DNA of 64,000 nt from Epiperipatus broadwayi (GCA_028023455.1 JAQFVV010000031.1:3600001-3664000), one strand, 5' to 3'; numbered from the stretch's first letter, positions 24,591 through 36,777 are shown. Made by a program: numbers and translations. The notes: generated by a model from the sequence alone, not told the origin.

Positions 24591-25744
24591 TCAAAATTAC
24601 ATGCTAAGATGCCAATCTTTTAGACATAACAGTGTGAGACTAATTTTATGCTGGAAAAAAAAAAGCAATCCTAATTCTTATGCTTTCAAAGAAAGGACAG
24701 AAATCAAAAGGTAAAACTTAGTTTCATCAGCATATCTACATGGTTGAAATTTCTTCTTAAAGGATCCAAATCTGAGATTCAGTTATGTTACTGTGGAGAC
24801 ATATCCAAAAATACATCTTATGCCTTTATTAATGAGTATCTATAGTCCATAAGCGTTTGTTGAATAAGTAGTAATGCCACTATAAATTTGAGTAATTCAC
24901 AAATAATTTAATGAAAAATAAATAGGTTGGTTACTGAATGATACTTTATTAACTATACGTGAATATTCTTAACTCCATTTTTTTAAAGGATATATTACTT
25001 TATATTATATTGGAGCTAAAGATTTCAAAAATAATTCTATCAAATAAATAATCTTTAAAAATCAATTTAAATGCTTTAGTTGACATATACCATAAGCAGG
25101 ACTAAGAATCTGTTAATAGTAGGTCACTAGGAAACTTCTCTAGCATTCTTCATATAATAGTTAAATTTCTATCTATATAAATTTGCTTTGTTGGAGACAC
25201 TCATATAACATATTACTGTATCATTTCAAAAAATAATTGCATATATAAAAGAGTAGTCATATACCTACAGATATTTATAAGTAAATTAAAAGTTTTTCCT
25301 AAAATAGTACATGCTTTATTAATAATTTTTTTTATTATTGTGCAGTTGATAAGAGAAGCTCGTGAGGAAAAAATCAAAATAGTTTTGATGATCCTATCTT
25401 ACGTCTCAGGTGAAATTAATGTATAAGGGCTTTAAAAATAAAGAAATATTATCTTTAAATATATTGTTAATTGAGGAAATAATTTAGTGAAATATTTATG
25501 TATTAGAGTGCTAAGAAAATTTAATAGGTACTTTTGAGAAATGTCAGGGAGCTGCTTTCTAGTTGAGACTTGCCATGCAAAAATCTTATTGAATAATATC
25601 AGAGATCCAGCGTCCTTGGAGAAACTGTTAGTGATAAGTAGGAAAAGAAGTAAATTAGTAATAATTAGTTGATATAAGAATATAATTGGCATATTCCAAT
25701 GTTAAAAGATTTTTTTATTTAAAGTTTAAAAGTTGTAACTTCAT
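24591..25744. other. AT-rich DNA, possible minus-strand exon only
   Basis: Nothing firm. On the minus strand a good splice acceptor (cttcttttcctacttatcactaacag, read down to 25625) precedes an open frame starting FSKDAGSLILFNKIFAW that runs to 25432. I regard it as weak evidence for an exon. Confidence 0.3.
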
Positions 25745-25904
25745 GATTATATTAAACTACAAATATAATGTATATACAGTACTGAACTTTTAGATGCAAT
25801 TAGAATGAATTTGAACACACACTTTCAAGCATCTTTCAGCTGTTCATTCCATCTTATATAATCGATACTCATGACCACATACATGTTGAAAAGATAAATT
25901 ATCT

Positions 25905-25962
25905 CCAATATACATATTTCATTGTTTAACCAGCATTCATCAGTTGATCCAGATCATCATTT
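25905..25962 (-). ncRNA. Hammerhead ribozyme, family 2, degraded stem II
   Basis: Minus strand. TCAA precedes CTGATGA (complement of 25937-25943), and GAAA is followed by ATATGTAT and then TTGG. Stem I is CAA/TTG plus a T-G pair and stem III ATA/TAT can close, but stem II (ATGCTGGTTAAACAAT) no longer pairs well. It aligns with the intact family-2 copies at 29.6 and 30.0 kb. Confidence 0.5.
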
Positions 25963-25963
25963 T

Positions 25964-25964
25964 C

Positions 25965-25998
<34 letters not shown>

Positions 25999-26000
25999 AT
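25964..26000. repeat. (CA)n(TA)n microsatellite
   Basis: A CA dinucleotide run passes into a TA run. In the right arm of the foldback the matching place has a TGTGTG run (near 26338-26350). Confidence 0.9.
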
Positions 26001-26864
26001 CAGTGTTCAGTTTACATTAAAATAGCAAATGTTCATACTTTAATGGACAGGCTTCAATCCTCACCACTCACCAACTCTTCAGCCATCCATATTATTGAAA
26101 ATCTGATGATGGTCTGCTCAAATCCCTTATTGATGCCAATATTGTTGTTATATATATGAGGGACCTGAGTAATTTAAATTCAATATGGGTATGACAACAA
26201 TATTGGTATCAACAGAGCATTCCCTCATCAGATTTCAATAATATTGATAGTTGAAGAATTGGAAAATGGAGAAGACCGGTCTGTCCATTAAAGTTTGAAG
26301 ATTTTTTATCTTAATATAAACTCAGCATTGATTATGTATGTGTGTGTGGGAGATGATCTGGTTTAGCATAAAATATGTATAATGGAGATCACTGATCTTG
26401 TTCACATATATGTGGTCATGTGTATCGATTACATATGTTGAAGTGGAAAGCTGAAGGGAGCTTGAAAGTCCACTCTGATTATATTATTTGTTTGTTTTTT
26501 TTTAAAACTAAAATTAAAGGTAAAGTAAAAAAATAATAAAGTAATGCATACAATTGATATCTTATATCTATTTATAAAACTCTATATCAATCACTATCCT
26601 AAAAAGATAAACAGATAGCATAAGTCTTTGAACTCAGGCAACTAAGAATTGGAGGATGCAATATAATGCAACATCATATTTATTTATCTGAGAATATAAT
26701 GCAAATAAGATTGAACTACAATTTTCTTTATGTATAAGTTTTATCTTACATATCAAAATATATAAATAAAATTTATGGTTTGGTAATAGCAAATCATATT
26801 AATCTGGAACTTTTATTTTCTAGTTAATAATAACTAAATACCAAGCTATCTATCAATAATAGCA

Positions 26865-27800
26865 AATTCTCCATACAGTACTGCCATTAAAGCCAGAGTA
26901 ACCAATGGATGCAGGAAGATTTTTGCCCCAAATCTCTATCTAATGCCTACTCATCCACTATTCTCAGACTAGTTTCTAGCTTGTGGTTTTCATTAGCAAG
27001 GAGCCTTGGATCTGAGAATACTGCACCTAGATCTTAGGACCCCTCCAGCAGCCACCTTTTACCTTATTAGATAACTATAAAGCTTTGAATCCAGAATGAA
27101 AACACAATAATTTTTTCAATTCAAGCACATTAGCTTGTACAGTCATATAGATCTGAACTCACTTCAGCATCCATACTTTTTGGTGTCTTTGGTTCTTTAC
27201 TAACTACAGTCACCATATTCTTATTGGGAAGGTTTGGTATTAATCCACTAAGCATCATGTGATCACCATTCTTTTTGTTTGCAGAAGCTGTTTATGCAGA
27301 GGCAAAATTCTCAATACAGTAGCGCCACTCAGTGTAAACCAAAGTAATCAATGGATGCAGGAAGATTTTTACATGAAATATCTATCTAGTGCCTACTCAT
27401 CCAATATTCCCAGACTAGTTGCTAGCTTGTGGCTTTCATCCATGAGCTATATGACTTTACAAGTTAATATACTTGAATTGAAAACATTATTGTGTTTTCA
27501 TTTTGAACTCAAAGCTTTATGATTAGCTAATATGGTAAAAGATAGCTGCTGGAGAGTTATATTAGATCCTACTAAGTGCAGTGCTTTCAGATCCAATGCT
27601 CCTCACTAATAAAAGTCAGAAGCTAGAAACTAGCCTGGGGATATTGGATGAGTAGATAAGATAGTGGTTTTATGCAAAAACTTTCCTGCTTCCATTGATT
27701 ATTCTGGCTTGCACTGGGTGGTACTACTGTATGGAGAATTTTGCCTCTGTGTAAACAGGTAGTTTAAACAAAATGAATGATAATCATGTGATGTTTAATG
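26865..27800. repeat. Second cluster of PLE pLTR units
   Basis: A unit in the orientation of 12880-13345 spans about 26865-27245. It has ccatacagta, the degenerate ribozyme, the tcttaggacccctcc region, and ends at aagcatcatgtgatcac. A partial unit follows (27246-27450) and then an inverted unit (27450-27800) ending tcatgtgatg. The layout repeats that of 12.9-14.05 kb. No PLE coding sequence is nearby. The open frame at 27259-27522 runs across these units and is not a gene. Confidence 0.75.
26954..27012 (-). ncRNA. Degenerate family-1 hammerhead (core mutated)
   Basis: The minus-strand core reads CTAATGA in place of CTGATGA. GAAACTAGTC and the flanking ATCC/GGAT are kept. Loss of G5 predicts inactivity. 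Two further decayed copies lie at about 27400-27450 (minus, GCAAC for GAAAC) and 27590-27645 (plus, CTAATAA). Their stem II variants AGC/GCT and AGT/GCT covary with the GGC/GCC of the intact copies. Confidence 0.55.
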
Positions 27801-29560
27801 AATACTATCAATAATGGATAGACTAGCTTCTTAACAAAACTCTAAGCTTGCTTTAAATCTGAATAAAATTCCACTTTATCTGACTCTGGTCATTTGAATG
27901 ACAGACGGATAAATTAGCTAGTATACTCTAAGGTGATTACTTGTAAAAATATTTAAGTTTCAAAAAGTTATTTTGTAAATAAACTGAATGAACCTTTTTT
28001 AAAAAAAGGACAACAATAATATATTCCGTATATGTTATTTATTTTAACCTTTGTACAATATGCAATAAGGAATTTATAAGCTGTTCGCTTTCCATGTTTT
28101 ATACAATAGATTATATTACAAAATCATGCTTTAGTAATTGAGAACAGATAAGTACAGAATAACAAAAAGAGATTTTTGTAATACAATTTATTACTCAAAA
28201 ATGTTTAAAAAAATATCGTTTATAAATTATTTATTTTTGTACATATATTACAGTACGGGGTGAAGGGAGCTAATTATTAGTACAAAAGAGAGCAAGTATA
28301 AAAATCCAGGATGGATGAAAGATAGCTCTTAATTATATTACCTTTTTAAATCAGAATTTGCCCTTAACACATACATACACATACATAGACATTTAATTTG
28401 TTTCCACACTTTATTAAATGATTTTGTAGTAAAAGTGTAACAGAATACGCTAATTTAAACTTAGCGTGTAAAGGTCACAAACCACTTACCTTTCAAAATA
28501 AGTCAAGGTAAAAATCATTATATGAATTTAAATGAATATATTTAATGTCAAAAAGATAAGCAAAATAATAATTTTATATGACTATTTTACATAAAAACTT
28601 CCTGAACGACTTTTTCCAATTAAGTCAGGATAAGTACTTCCTTATCAGTTCTTTCATATTATAATAATAATAGATTACCTAAAACAAATACTAAACACCT
28701 CTTATTCTAATGCAATAGTTTAAACAAATTAAGTTTGTTTTATAATCAGTTATGATGGTTATTTTTCTACTTCTGCACTTTTTAATAATCCCAATGTTGT
28801 CTCAACCGTTTGTTACATGTATATATATATATTTTGTCAACAGCATATTTTTTTTCCACTTCATTCCATTTTGTAATCACAGAGTGCAATGTAGAGTGCA
28901 ATGTATATTAAGTATTAGATATTAGATGTAATTTTACATATGTAAGGAAAAGTCAGTAGAAGTTACTTACAAATAAAAGCAATACATCTGAGGCAACAAT
29001 AGCAGATTTTTTCAATTTGATCACTATTAAAGCAACAGACGTACATGTTTCAATTATTGGCTTTAAAAAGCAGCATACAGGTTGTTTTTGTTTTTTTTTT
29101 ATTTATGTGCCAAATAAATTTCTGCAAAGAATATTTTTTTAAATGTTTACTTATTTACGATAAAAAGGGTCAAACTATTAATATAATAAAGAGGAGATTG
29201 AAAAAAAAGAGTGCTCCTGATTTGGAGAAAGTGCAACACAATGGAGAAGTATATTAATGACAACTGAAATTGTCATGAAAAATAAATATTTATTTTAATC
29301 TCATATTTATTTTACTTGTTAAAAACATTTATAACTTGTATTTTCAAATGTCTCATTTTTAAAACGGAGCTGTGTCAATAATCATATGTTTTAAGTGATC
29401 AAAACCAAAAATATGGATTTCTAAAATAATAAGTTAAAGGATGGGATCTGTTCTCCTCCAATTTCTATAACATTTCCCAGGAGATTAAATGAAGTAATTA
29501 ATGTGAAAATTAAATTATTCAATGCAAATTTCTCTCTTCAAAATTAATAGATATACAGTT
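27801..29560. other. AT-rich DNA, nothing recognised
   Basis: Only short duplications (for example gagtgcaatgta near 28883) and A/T tracts. The frame at 29045-29257 starts in a T-rich run and is not convincing. Confidence 0.55.
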
Positions 29561-29592
29561 ATAAAGATATATATATATATATGAGAGCTGGT

Positions 29593-29652
29593 GACCTGGG
29601 CCAACTGATGAGTGTTGGTTCAGCACGAAATGCATCTTGGGGGGCATTTGTC
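29593..29652 (+). ncRNA. Hammerhead ribozyme, family 2 copy 1 (near canonical)
   Basis: Stem I is CCAA (29601-29604) with TTGG (29637-29640), plus a possible outer GAC/GTC. The core CTGATGA is at 29605-29611. Stem II is GTGTT/AGCAC (five pairs, one U-G) with loop GGTTC, at 29612-29626. GAAA is at 29627-29630. Stem III is the palindrome ATGCAT (29630-29635) and C17 is at 29636. Every invariant core base is present, including the G-C pair next to the core in stem II. Predicted cleavage follows 29636. Confidence 0.85.
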
Positions 29653-29982
29653 TTTTATTGTATATTTATTTATATAAAAAAAAATTAAAATAATCGATAA
29701 GATAGATAATACGCATACGAGAAGAAAGGTGAAAGGTGAAAAGTCATGTATGTGTGTGTAAAAAATCAGATATAATAATCTACTTGGATTAAAGTCTATA
29801 TCTGTGCTAGAGAAAAACTCTTTAAATTTAATAAATGATTAATAATAAATGTAGTTAGGTTTATCAAAAATGTACGAAGTCGAGGTTGTGAGTGGAGCAA
29901 GTTTGGTGGTTGTAAATAAAGATGTGACAATTCGCCATACATAATTACTCTTCATGTAATAAAGATATATATGAGAGCTAGT

Positions 29983-30038
29983 GACCTGGGCCAACTGATG
30001 AGTGCTGGTTCAGTACGAAACATCTTGGGGATCATGTC
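29983..30038 (+). ncRNA. Hammerhead ribozyme, family 2 copy 2
   Basis: CCAA/TTGG stem I flanks CTGATGA (29995-30001). Stem II is GTGCT/AGTAC with loop GGTTC (30002-30016). GAAA is at 30017-30020 and C17 at 30024. Compared with copy 1, two stem II positions differ (U-G to C-G and G-C to G-U) and pairing is kept at both. Stem III lost two bases (ACAT for ATGCAT), so it would be weak. Confidence 0.8.
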
Positions 30039-30110
30039 TTAATTTATATAAAGAATAAAAAAAGAAAGAGGAAGTATGGAGATTATTAAAATAATCGATA
30101 TATAATAATT

Positions 30111-30847
30111 TGGAATACTTTTGATCAACAAAGAAACAAAAGGATTAAAAAATATTGTTTAAAGACGAAATCGGATATTTAAAACTAATATCTACTAACA
30201 ATAAATCCATTCAATTATTTCTATATCAGCTTCGAGAGATTCAAAGATACGTGAAGACAATTAACAACTTTTATTCAGTGTTGCATTATCCAAGGCAAAT
30301 AAAAAATGGTAATAATATTATTGTTTTTAATCTAGAAAAAATAATTTCCCAATGTACTTTGTAAAATAATTTTCATGGTTAGTAAATAAAAATAATACAA
30401 ATATATAAATTAATGCATAATATGCATATGCAAATTAATTATAAAGATGAATTTTTAGTTAAATGATTTGTTCTTATTATTATTGAATAAACATATAAAA
30501 ATATTTAATTAATAAACAGGATTATAGGCATTAAATTTTATTATACTTTAGAGATGCATAACTTGAAGAGATTAGAAATATATGTGTATTTTTAATCTTT
30601 GTCACGTGGGAATAGTTAAGTGATATCAATTCTTAATGAGATTATACTTCTGTTCTGTTTCACAAATATAATATCCAACTCAAAAACAGAATCTGAATCA
30701 TAAATAATAACTATGTTAAATTATTTTAATTATCCTATAAGAATAAATATTAATAAAAGTTTTTGAAATGCTATTTTATAATAGTCCAACAATTTTATTA
30801 TTTAAAATAGTAAAATATTCTTGTTAAAATTGTAAAATTATTGTTGA
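30111..30847. other. AT-rich DNA with one small unexplained frame
   Basis: An open frame at about 30161-30364 encodes KDEIGYLKLISTNNKS...LREIQRYVKTINN and follows the retrozyme-like unit. It has no convincing start codon and no recognised family. I treat it as unexplained and probably non-coding. Confidence 0.4.
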
Positions 30848-30939
30848 AAGTAGGTAAAGAGTCAAGCGTTGGTGGCAGTTGTCCCGGATTCGCTTCCCGG
30901 CCGATGCTTTGACACATGAAAAAAAAGTAGATAAGGAGT
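30848..30939 (+). mobile_element. Short tRNA-derived SINE, copy 2, with TSD
   Basis: Imperfect 15-bp target-site duplications flank it: aagtaggtaaagagt (30848-30862) and aagtagataaggagt (30925-30939). The body reads agcgttggtggc, then a deletion of the middle of the tRNA, then a box-B-like ggattcgcttcccgg and gatgctttgacacatgaaaaaaa. The TTTGACA(C/T)AT(A)AAAA tail is shared with the SINE at 20863-20983, so they are one family on opposite strands. Confidence 0.8.
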
Positions 30940-33900
30940 ATATATTTATTAATTTATTTTATTTATTGTATTATTTATATGTACCATGATACATATTTTG
31001 TATAATAAAATTATTATTGTTATCATTTACTATGGTGTCCTTGATCTCTGAATTTATTTAGTTCTCTATTTTATTATAAAGTTAATTCAAAATCTATCAT
31101 TGATGGATATTGCATTTGGGTTTTTTACACTATTCATTGTATTACTTTATTTTAATATTTTGATATAAAGATTTAAAACATTCATAATTTATACATGCAC
31201 CTTGATTACAGGCTGTAAGATCACCGTAACTGAATTAATACATGGCATCCACCTGATTGCACACAAAATATCTACCTTGCATGGCACTCATTCTCATCAT
31301 TAATATACACCATCATGATGCCATGCTACATTTACATTATTTATATCATTTATTCCATTATTATATATATATATATTAATTTTTACTTAATAACTATAAT
31401 ATTTGCATTTAATGCTAAGCTCATGTTAATTTAATTAATACATGATACATATAATTACACGTGAGAATTGGCAAAAAAAAAAATATTTTTACGATCTCTG
31501 AACTGGCATTTAATTAGCTATGGGAGAGAGGAGTATTTATAAAAATGTTAATTCTTTAACTATTACAAATATATGTATACACTTATATATATCGAACAAA
31601 TGTTATAAATAAAAAATCATGCATATTAGCTATATATATAGGAGAGGGGAGTATTTATAAAAATGTAGATTCTTTAACTATTACAAATATATATATTGAA
31701 CAAATTCTATAAATAAAAAATCATCCATATTAGATTTATCTACGGGTATGATTTATAAAATTTGATTGATGTAATAAGTTATAGACCATAAAAAAAAAAT
31801 TTTGTTTTGTAAAAGTTTGCCACTGAGTATGTTCGACAGAAAGAAGGAGTTTAAAGATGAAGCTTGTTCTATTATTTAGGAGAATAAGTTCTTTTCCTTT
31901 GGGATAAAAGAAAGCAAATACATCAATAATACAGATAAAAATTTTATCACACATTTTACACAGACTACATATTTTTGACAAATGACTGTTTTTGAGTATC
32001 ATTTTATATACTTATTATAGGTAATGATCCAGAAATAAATTTCATCTCTACATTATTGTGGACATTATTTAATAATAAGCATTTTGTCAATCCAAATAAA
32101 ATTTTCACTTGACATTTACATCTTAGATGAAGTTATAAAGAGTAATTTTGAAATAATCTGCTTATATTTAAGCCCATTTGTAAAAACACTGGCCTGCAAA
32201 TTAAAAACTTTTTCCTGTGATAAAAACTGAAATAAGTGGGTTTTATTAATTTCAATGTGCTGAATTCCAAAATGCATTTGTTTTGCTATATCATATCTGG
32301 TTAATTTGCAATAATGCAGAATGTTATTTTTTTATTACATACAATTTTGTTAATTTAGTACAGATTGAATTGGACATTTTACATATAAATGTTAGTATGC
32401 AACATGCATTCTTACTTTTTTCCTACATAAAACACCATTAAACACAAGTAAAAGCTTCTTTGTAAACAATAAGATGGTTTGTATAATACTTTTACTTATG
32501 TTTAAGCCAGTAAACCTGAAGTGGTAAATGTGTATCTTAAACCGACAATGTCAGTAACACATTTAAATTATTAAATGTACTTGAAATAAAAATTACAGGA
32601 TTATCCACACATTGTTTTATTAAAAGTGTAATCAAGAATATTCAATGAAAAATGATGCCTGTAGCATATACATATGGAGAAACTACTTCTTAATAAAGCA
32701 AATAATAAATAAATGAAAGAAAAGATTAAAATTGCCATGACTGTGATGAAATATAGAGCTGAATATGTTTTAAAATACTGTTTAGAGGTAATATAACATG
32801 CCTGAGATTTCATGAAGGTCTTGTAGAGGTATAATAAAAATTTCATGAATAAAAATTAAAATACAATTTTTATATTCACAATAATATATACATGGATTCA
32901 AATGGAAGTAAAGGATGTGTAAAATGTGAATTTATTGGGTCATATCTTAAGCACAACTGATAAGTAAGTTTGAAAAGGAATGTCAGCCCAACGTTTCCAA
33001 CCAACAAGTGGTTTGAGAAAAGCATCTACCTTCTTATTTATATCCAAACATCCATCATGCTCTTTTTATTGCATATGTGGAGATAGTTTGTTATGAATGT
33101 ACCAGGCAAACTTCAACTACAATGTAACAATTAATATGACTGCAATATATACTAAATAATAAAATGCATACAATCAATCACAACTAAAATTATATAATGT
33201 ATTATAAAAAGAAGTGTGTGAGAATGTTTTTTAGCATTACATCCTACAGCTGTAGATACTTAAAAAAACAGAATTGTGCCACAACTAGATGTAAAATTTA
33301 CATTATTTTTGAACTCAGGGCATTGATTTCCATTAAAATAGTATATTTTTTTATTTTACTGTAAAATCACCTTGGCTAGTGTTATCAGGAAGTTCCATAT
33401 ATACTAATGTTCATTTTATCAAAAATGATGATTTCTCTAAATTAGCATTATTAAATATGGCTTTTAAAGTTGCAAATTTTTGGGGAGAACCATACTACTT
33501 TATTCACAAATATATTCAAGGATAGATTATTCCAGATTGTTTCAATATAGAAACTGTCTTTTTACTTGTTAGGTGATTTTGATGAATTATAAATGATAAT
33601 GTTACCATGGAAGTAGTTTTTATCAACAAAATATTGAAACTAAGGGCATTCTTCTTATGGTGTTGAGAAAACTTTGCTAAAACTCAAATAACTAACTGTT
33701 CAGATTAAAGCTAATATAGTTAACAAAATACATAATATTCTGTGAAATGAATTTCATTATATATTTATGTAGTCCATTTTCAAATATCATTTTGGAAAAA
33801 AAAAACATGAAAATTAAATTATAAGTATAAGTTATCCTTGGAGTTTTAAAAAAATGTCTACAATAATCATTAATTTATTGAATTATATTACGTTATTATG

Positions 33901-34756
33901 ATTGTTTCTGAGTTTGGTTTTAAAATATATTTATAATGATTTATTCAATATTAAAATAATATCCTGCATAGTTTTAATATATCAAGACCAACAAACGACA
34001 TAAACAGCTCTTAATTTTTTTTTTTACTGTTACAATGTTGTTACAAAAAATAAATAGAAAAAATTAAAGTGTAACTTATCATATGAAAAAGAATGGTTAA
34101 TAGAGTTATAATGTAAGAAAAAATATTTTTTTTTTTAGTAAAATGATTTGTTTTTATCAGTTGCTTAACATATTTTAGCAATGTTCCATGAACAAAGAAT
34201 GTTTAAGTTTTATCTCAAGAGCATTTTTAAGTACATAATAAAACTGAAAGGGACAATAAGAAATATATATATTCTTTGAATATAATGTTTAAAATATTTT
34301 TGTGTAACTAGTAAAATTTGAAATCATTTTTGCTTCTAAATAAGTTGTAGTTGTTGTTTTTTTTAATGAAAAAAAAAAAACAATTTATTCATTAAAAGTA
34401 ATTTATTCTTCACAAAGTTAATTATGGGTTTCTGGTACTTAAATAACATTGATTGTTTAATTAAAGATTTAAGTCATTAATTTATTGTAAAAGTTAAAAA
34501 GTGATTATATCATTTTATAAAATAGCTCTTGTCAAAATAATATCATGGATAAGCCAATATGTCAGATAGTAATATATCAAATAAACAGGTTTCTACTGTA
34601 GGTTCCAAAAGTAAATGTTAATTTTGAATTGCAAAAGTATAATAATCATGCTTTCATAAATAGAAATTATGCAAATTTTACAGTATATAAATATTTATAT
34701 CACAAAAACATTTACAAATATTTTTATAGTTTTAAGATTGTAGTTAATATATATAT
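30940..34756. other. AT-rich DNA with a tandem duplication
   Basis: Apart from the duplication at 31522-31735 no element or gene is recognised. Small frames at 31736-32002 and 32601-32846 (minus) look random. Confidence 0.55.
31522..31735 (+). repeat. About 119-bp tandem duplication
   Basis: ggagagaggagtatttataa...tcatgcatattag (31522-31640) is repeated as ggagaggggagtatttataa...tcatccatattag (31641-31735), the second copy being shorter through an internal deletion in a TA-rich part. Confidence 0.85.
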
Positions 34757-35613
34757 TGTAATGGTCTGGGAGAAGAGGGGATGCATCTCACTATAGTCAG
34801 ACTTAAGGTCTTTGGGTAGGATGCTGTGAATGACACAATGAAATACCTAACCAAAGATTGTATTCACCTCCGATGTGCTAGTTCTGGGTTTACACATTAA
34901 ATTTAGATACAATTTAGGCTAGTTCATTCATACCTCACCCTTCTTTTGGATTCCATTACATCTCAGTATTCAAACTCAGGACGAATTTTGCCTTCAGCTC
35001 TTTTCAGGAGTAAATTTCATCTAGATAGCAACTACAATAGGTTCCAATTGAGTGAAAGGTTTCTCCAACCATATCATTATATTATTTTATAATAAAGTAT
35101 TTGTATGTGCATGTATATCCAGTTGTGAATTGATAAACAAATGAATAAATAATTTTGACAAACTAGAGATCATTTTAATAAAAATCAAATACACAACATT
35201 TATTTGCTAACAAAATAAAATTTTGAAATCCTTTTAACATGAAAAAAATATGTATACATGCATGTGTCAAGTACGTATCTCTACTATATTAATGATAAAA
35301 TATGTTTACTATTCCAACCCATTACCCATAATAGAAATACATAACAAAGCACAAAATACCTACAAAGTAGATAAAACTAAGATAAAAAACAAAATCATTA
35401 ATTCATTAATTACAATGATCACAAAATTGACTAACTATTTTACAATATTACATGAATGTATGTGCAATAGCCCCATTCATTTCTAGCTATAGAAGTTCCA
35501 TCTTTTTAAAGATCCCCCATCTATGTACAAGTTTCCTAGGGTTGATAGAATAGAACATCTATGTTGGAAGATTATTCATTCATACTGAATAAACAAATGT
35601 AAATGATCATTAA

Positions 35614-35839
35614 ATAAAAAATAAATAAACAAAACAAAACTCTCCATACAGTAGTGCCACCCAGTGCCAACCAGAGTAATCAAGGGATGCCACAAAGCTT
35701 GTGCAGAAAATCCCTATCTAGTGCCTGTTTATCACACTACTCTATGGAGAGTTTGTCTTGTTTATTAACAATTATGTACTAGTATAAGAGATAGTGATCA
35801 TGTGATGTTTAGGGATTTTAAAAATAAATAAATAAACAA
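35614..35839 (+). mobile_element. PLE-derived foldback inside the 3' LTR, with empty site in the other LTR
   Basis: The inserted block of about 187 bp carries the pLTR motifs (actctccatacagtagtgccacc, gggatgccacaaagcttgtgc, aattatgtactagtata, gatcatgtgatg) with near-identical inverted arms of about 30 bp. Flanking copies of a(a)aaataaataaacaa lie at about 35614-35631 and 35820-35839. The 5' LTR has one such copy and no insert (45571-45588), so this sequence does transpose as a short unit. Confidence 0.75.
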
Positions 35840-36777
35840 TACAAACTCTGTTCTGTAATAGTGAATGCACTTAATATTGAATAAAAATCTTACCCCATCC
35901 CATATTAATAGCAATGATGATCAAATGTCCAGACACTATGGAGGGTGAATTGACCTAAACTTTATTTAACAAAATAATTTTTTTGTCTAACATAGTAACC
36001 CTTCCCCCTGTACTTTGATGATTTCAATTATAATGGACTCTCCCAAGTTGTAAATATTCAAGTTTCCAAATGCAGAAGTAAAATAAAAATAGAATTCTGC
36101 AAATGTGCTTAAAAACACAATAATACATAAATTAAAACTTTCTTCAAATCATCTTGATTAATGCCCATGAAATCTCTTTTCAGGTCATCCTTATTCAGTA
36201 AGTCATGCATCACTCATGGGGACACCTTGGCAATGCATTTGAAATGATGTTATTTCCATCTTCTGTTGTTTTCATTCCGGATCCATCTAGACATTTAAGA
36301 CAGGGTATTTGATGTTTCTTTAGACATTATGAAGATGATTAAATCATCATGTTTCCTGTGGTTAGGGACAATGGCAATCCAGTTCTATGGCAATATTAAA
36401 TAAGCCAAAATACATTGTGCAACAGTTCATAAGATTTAAATTTCCTTAATTCGCTATTTGGTATTTAACAGCTTACATAAGAAAAAAATTATTTCATCAT
36501 TTATATATATATGCCAGCAGTGTTTTATTTCTTTATTTTATCCATATTCAAATAATAGCACAGTTTTTTTTTATTTTAAAAGTCAATTTAAAATCAGTTC
36601 AGTTATTTTTATCCAACCATACAGATCTATTTAAACTCTTTCCATTTAAAGATTGGTTATAGTTTTTATAATTTTGTGCTATGAAGATTGTATGAATAAG
36701 TTGAAATGTTCGAACAAGCCATCCACATTCTGTTGGATTCAAACATTCAATCTTGAGATGTTGGTGTTTCACAGCCA

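Larger units (their letters stand above)
25745..26490. mobile_element. Foldback (large inverted repeat) carrying ribozyme-family-2 sequence in both arms
   Basis: The left arm (about 25745-26140) and right arm (about 26165-26490) are inverted copies of each other around a short centre near 26150. Examples are gccaatattgttgt versus acaacaatattggt, catgaccacatacatgttg versus the inverse near 26410-26435, and catctttcagctg versus gaaagctgaaggg. Each arm carries a copy of the family-2 hammerhead region. The left-arm sequence is also homologous to 57850-58030. This is a non-autonomous foldback element; no coding sequence was seen. Confidence 0.75.
29561..30110 (+). mobile_element. Retrozyme-like tandem unit with two hammerhead ribozymes (390-bp period)
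   Basis: Two direct copies of a unit start aaagatatatat...gagagctggtgacctggg (29561) and aaagatatatatgagagctagtgacctggg (29962). Each holds a family-2 hammerhead, and the ribozyme cores are exactly 390 bp apart (29605 and 29995). Homology continues past both ribozymes: atttatataaa...attaaaataatcgata at about 29666-29700 and 30042-30105. After that the second unit is truncated. No protein is encoded. The layout matches metazoan retrozymes, which are non-autonomous retroelements that give small circular RNAs through tandem hammerheads. A satellite fragment is the alternative. Confidence 0.7.

Noticed and set aside
27259-27522. 87-residue plus-strand frame
   Set aside because: It crosses two PLE pLTR units and a decayed ribozyme; chance open frame.
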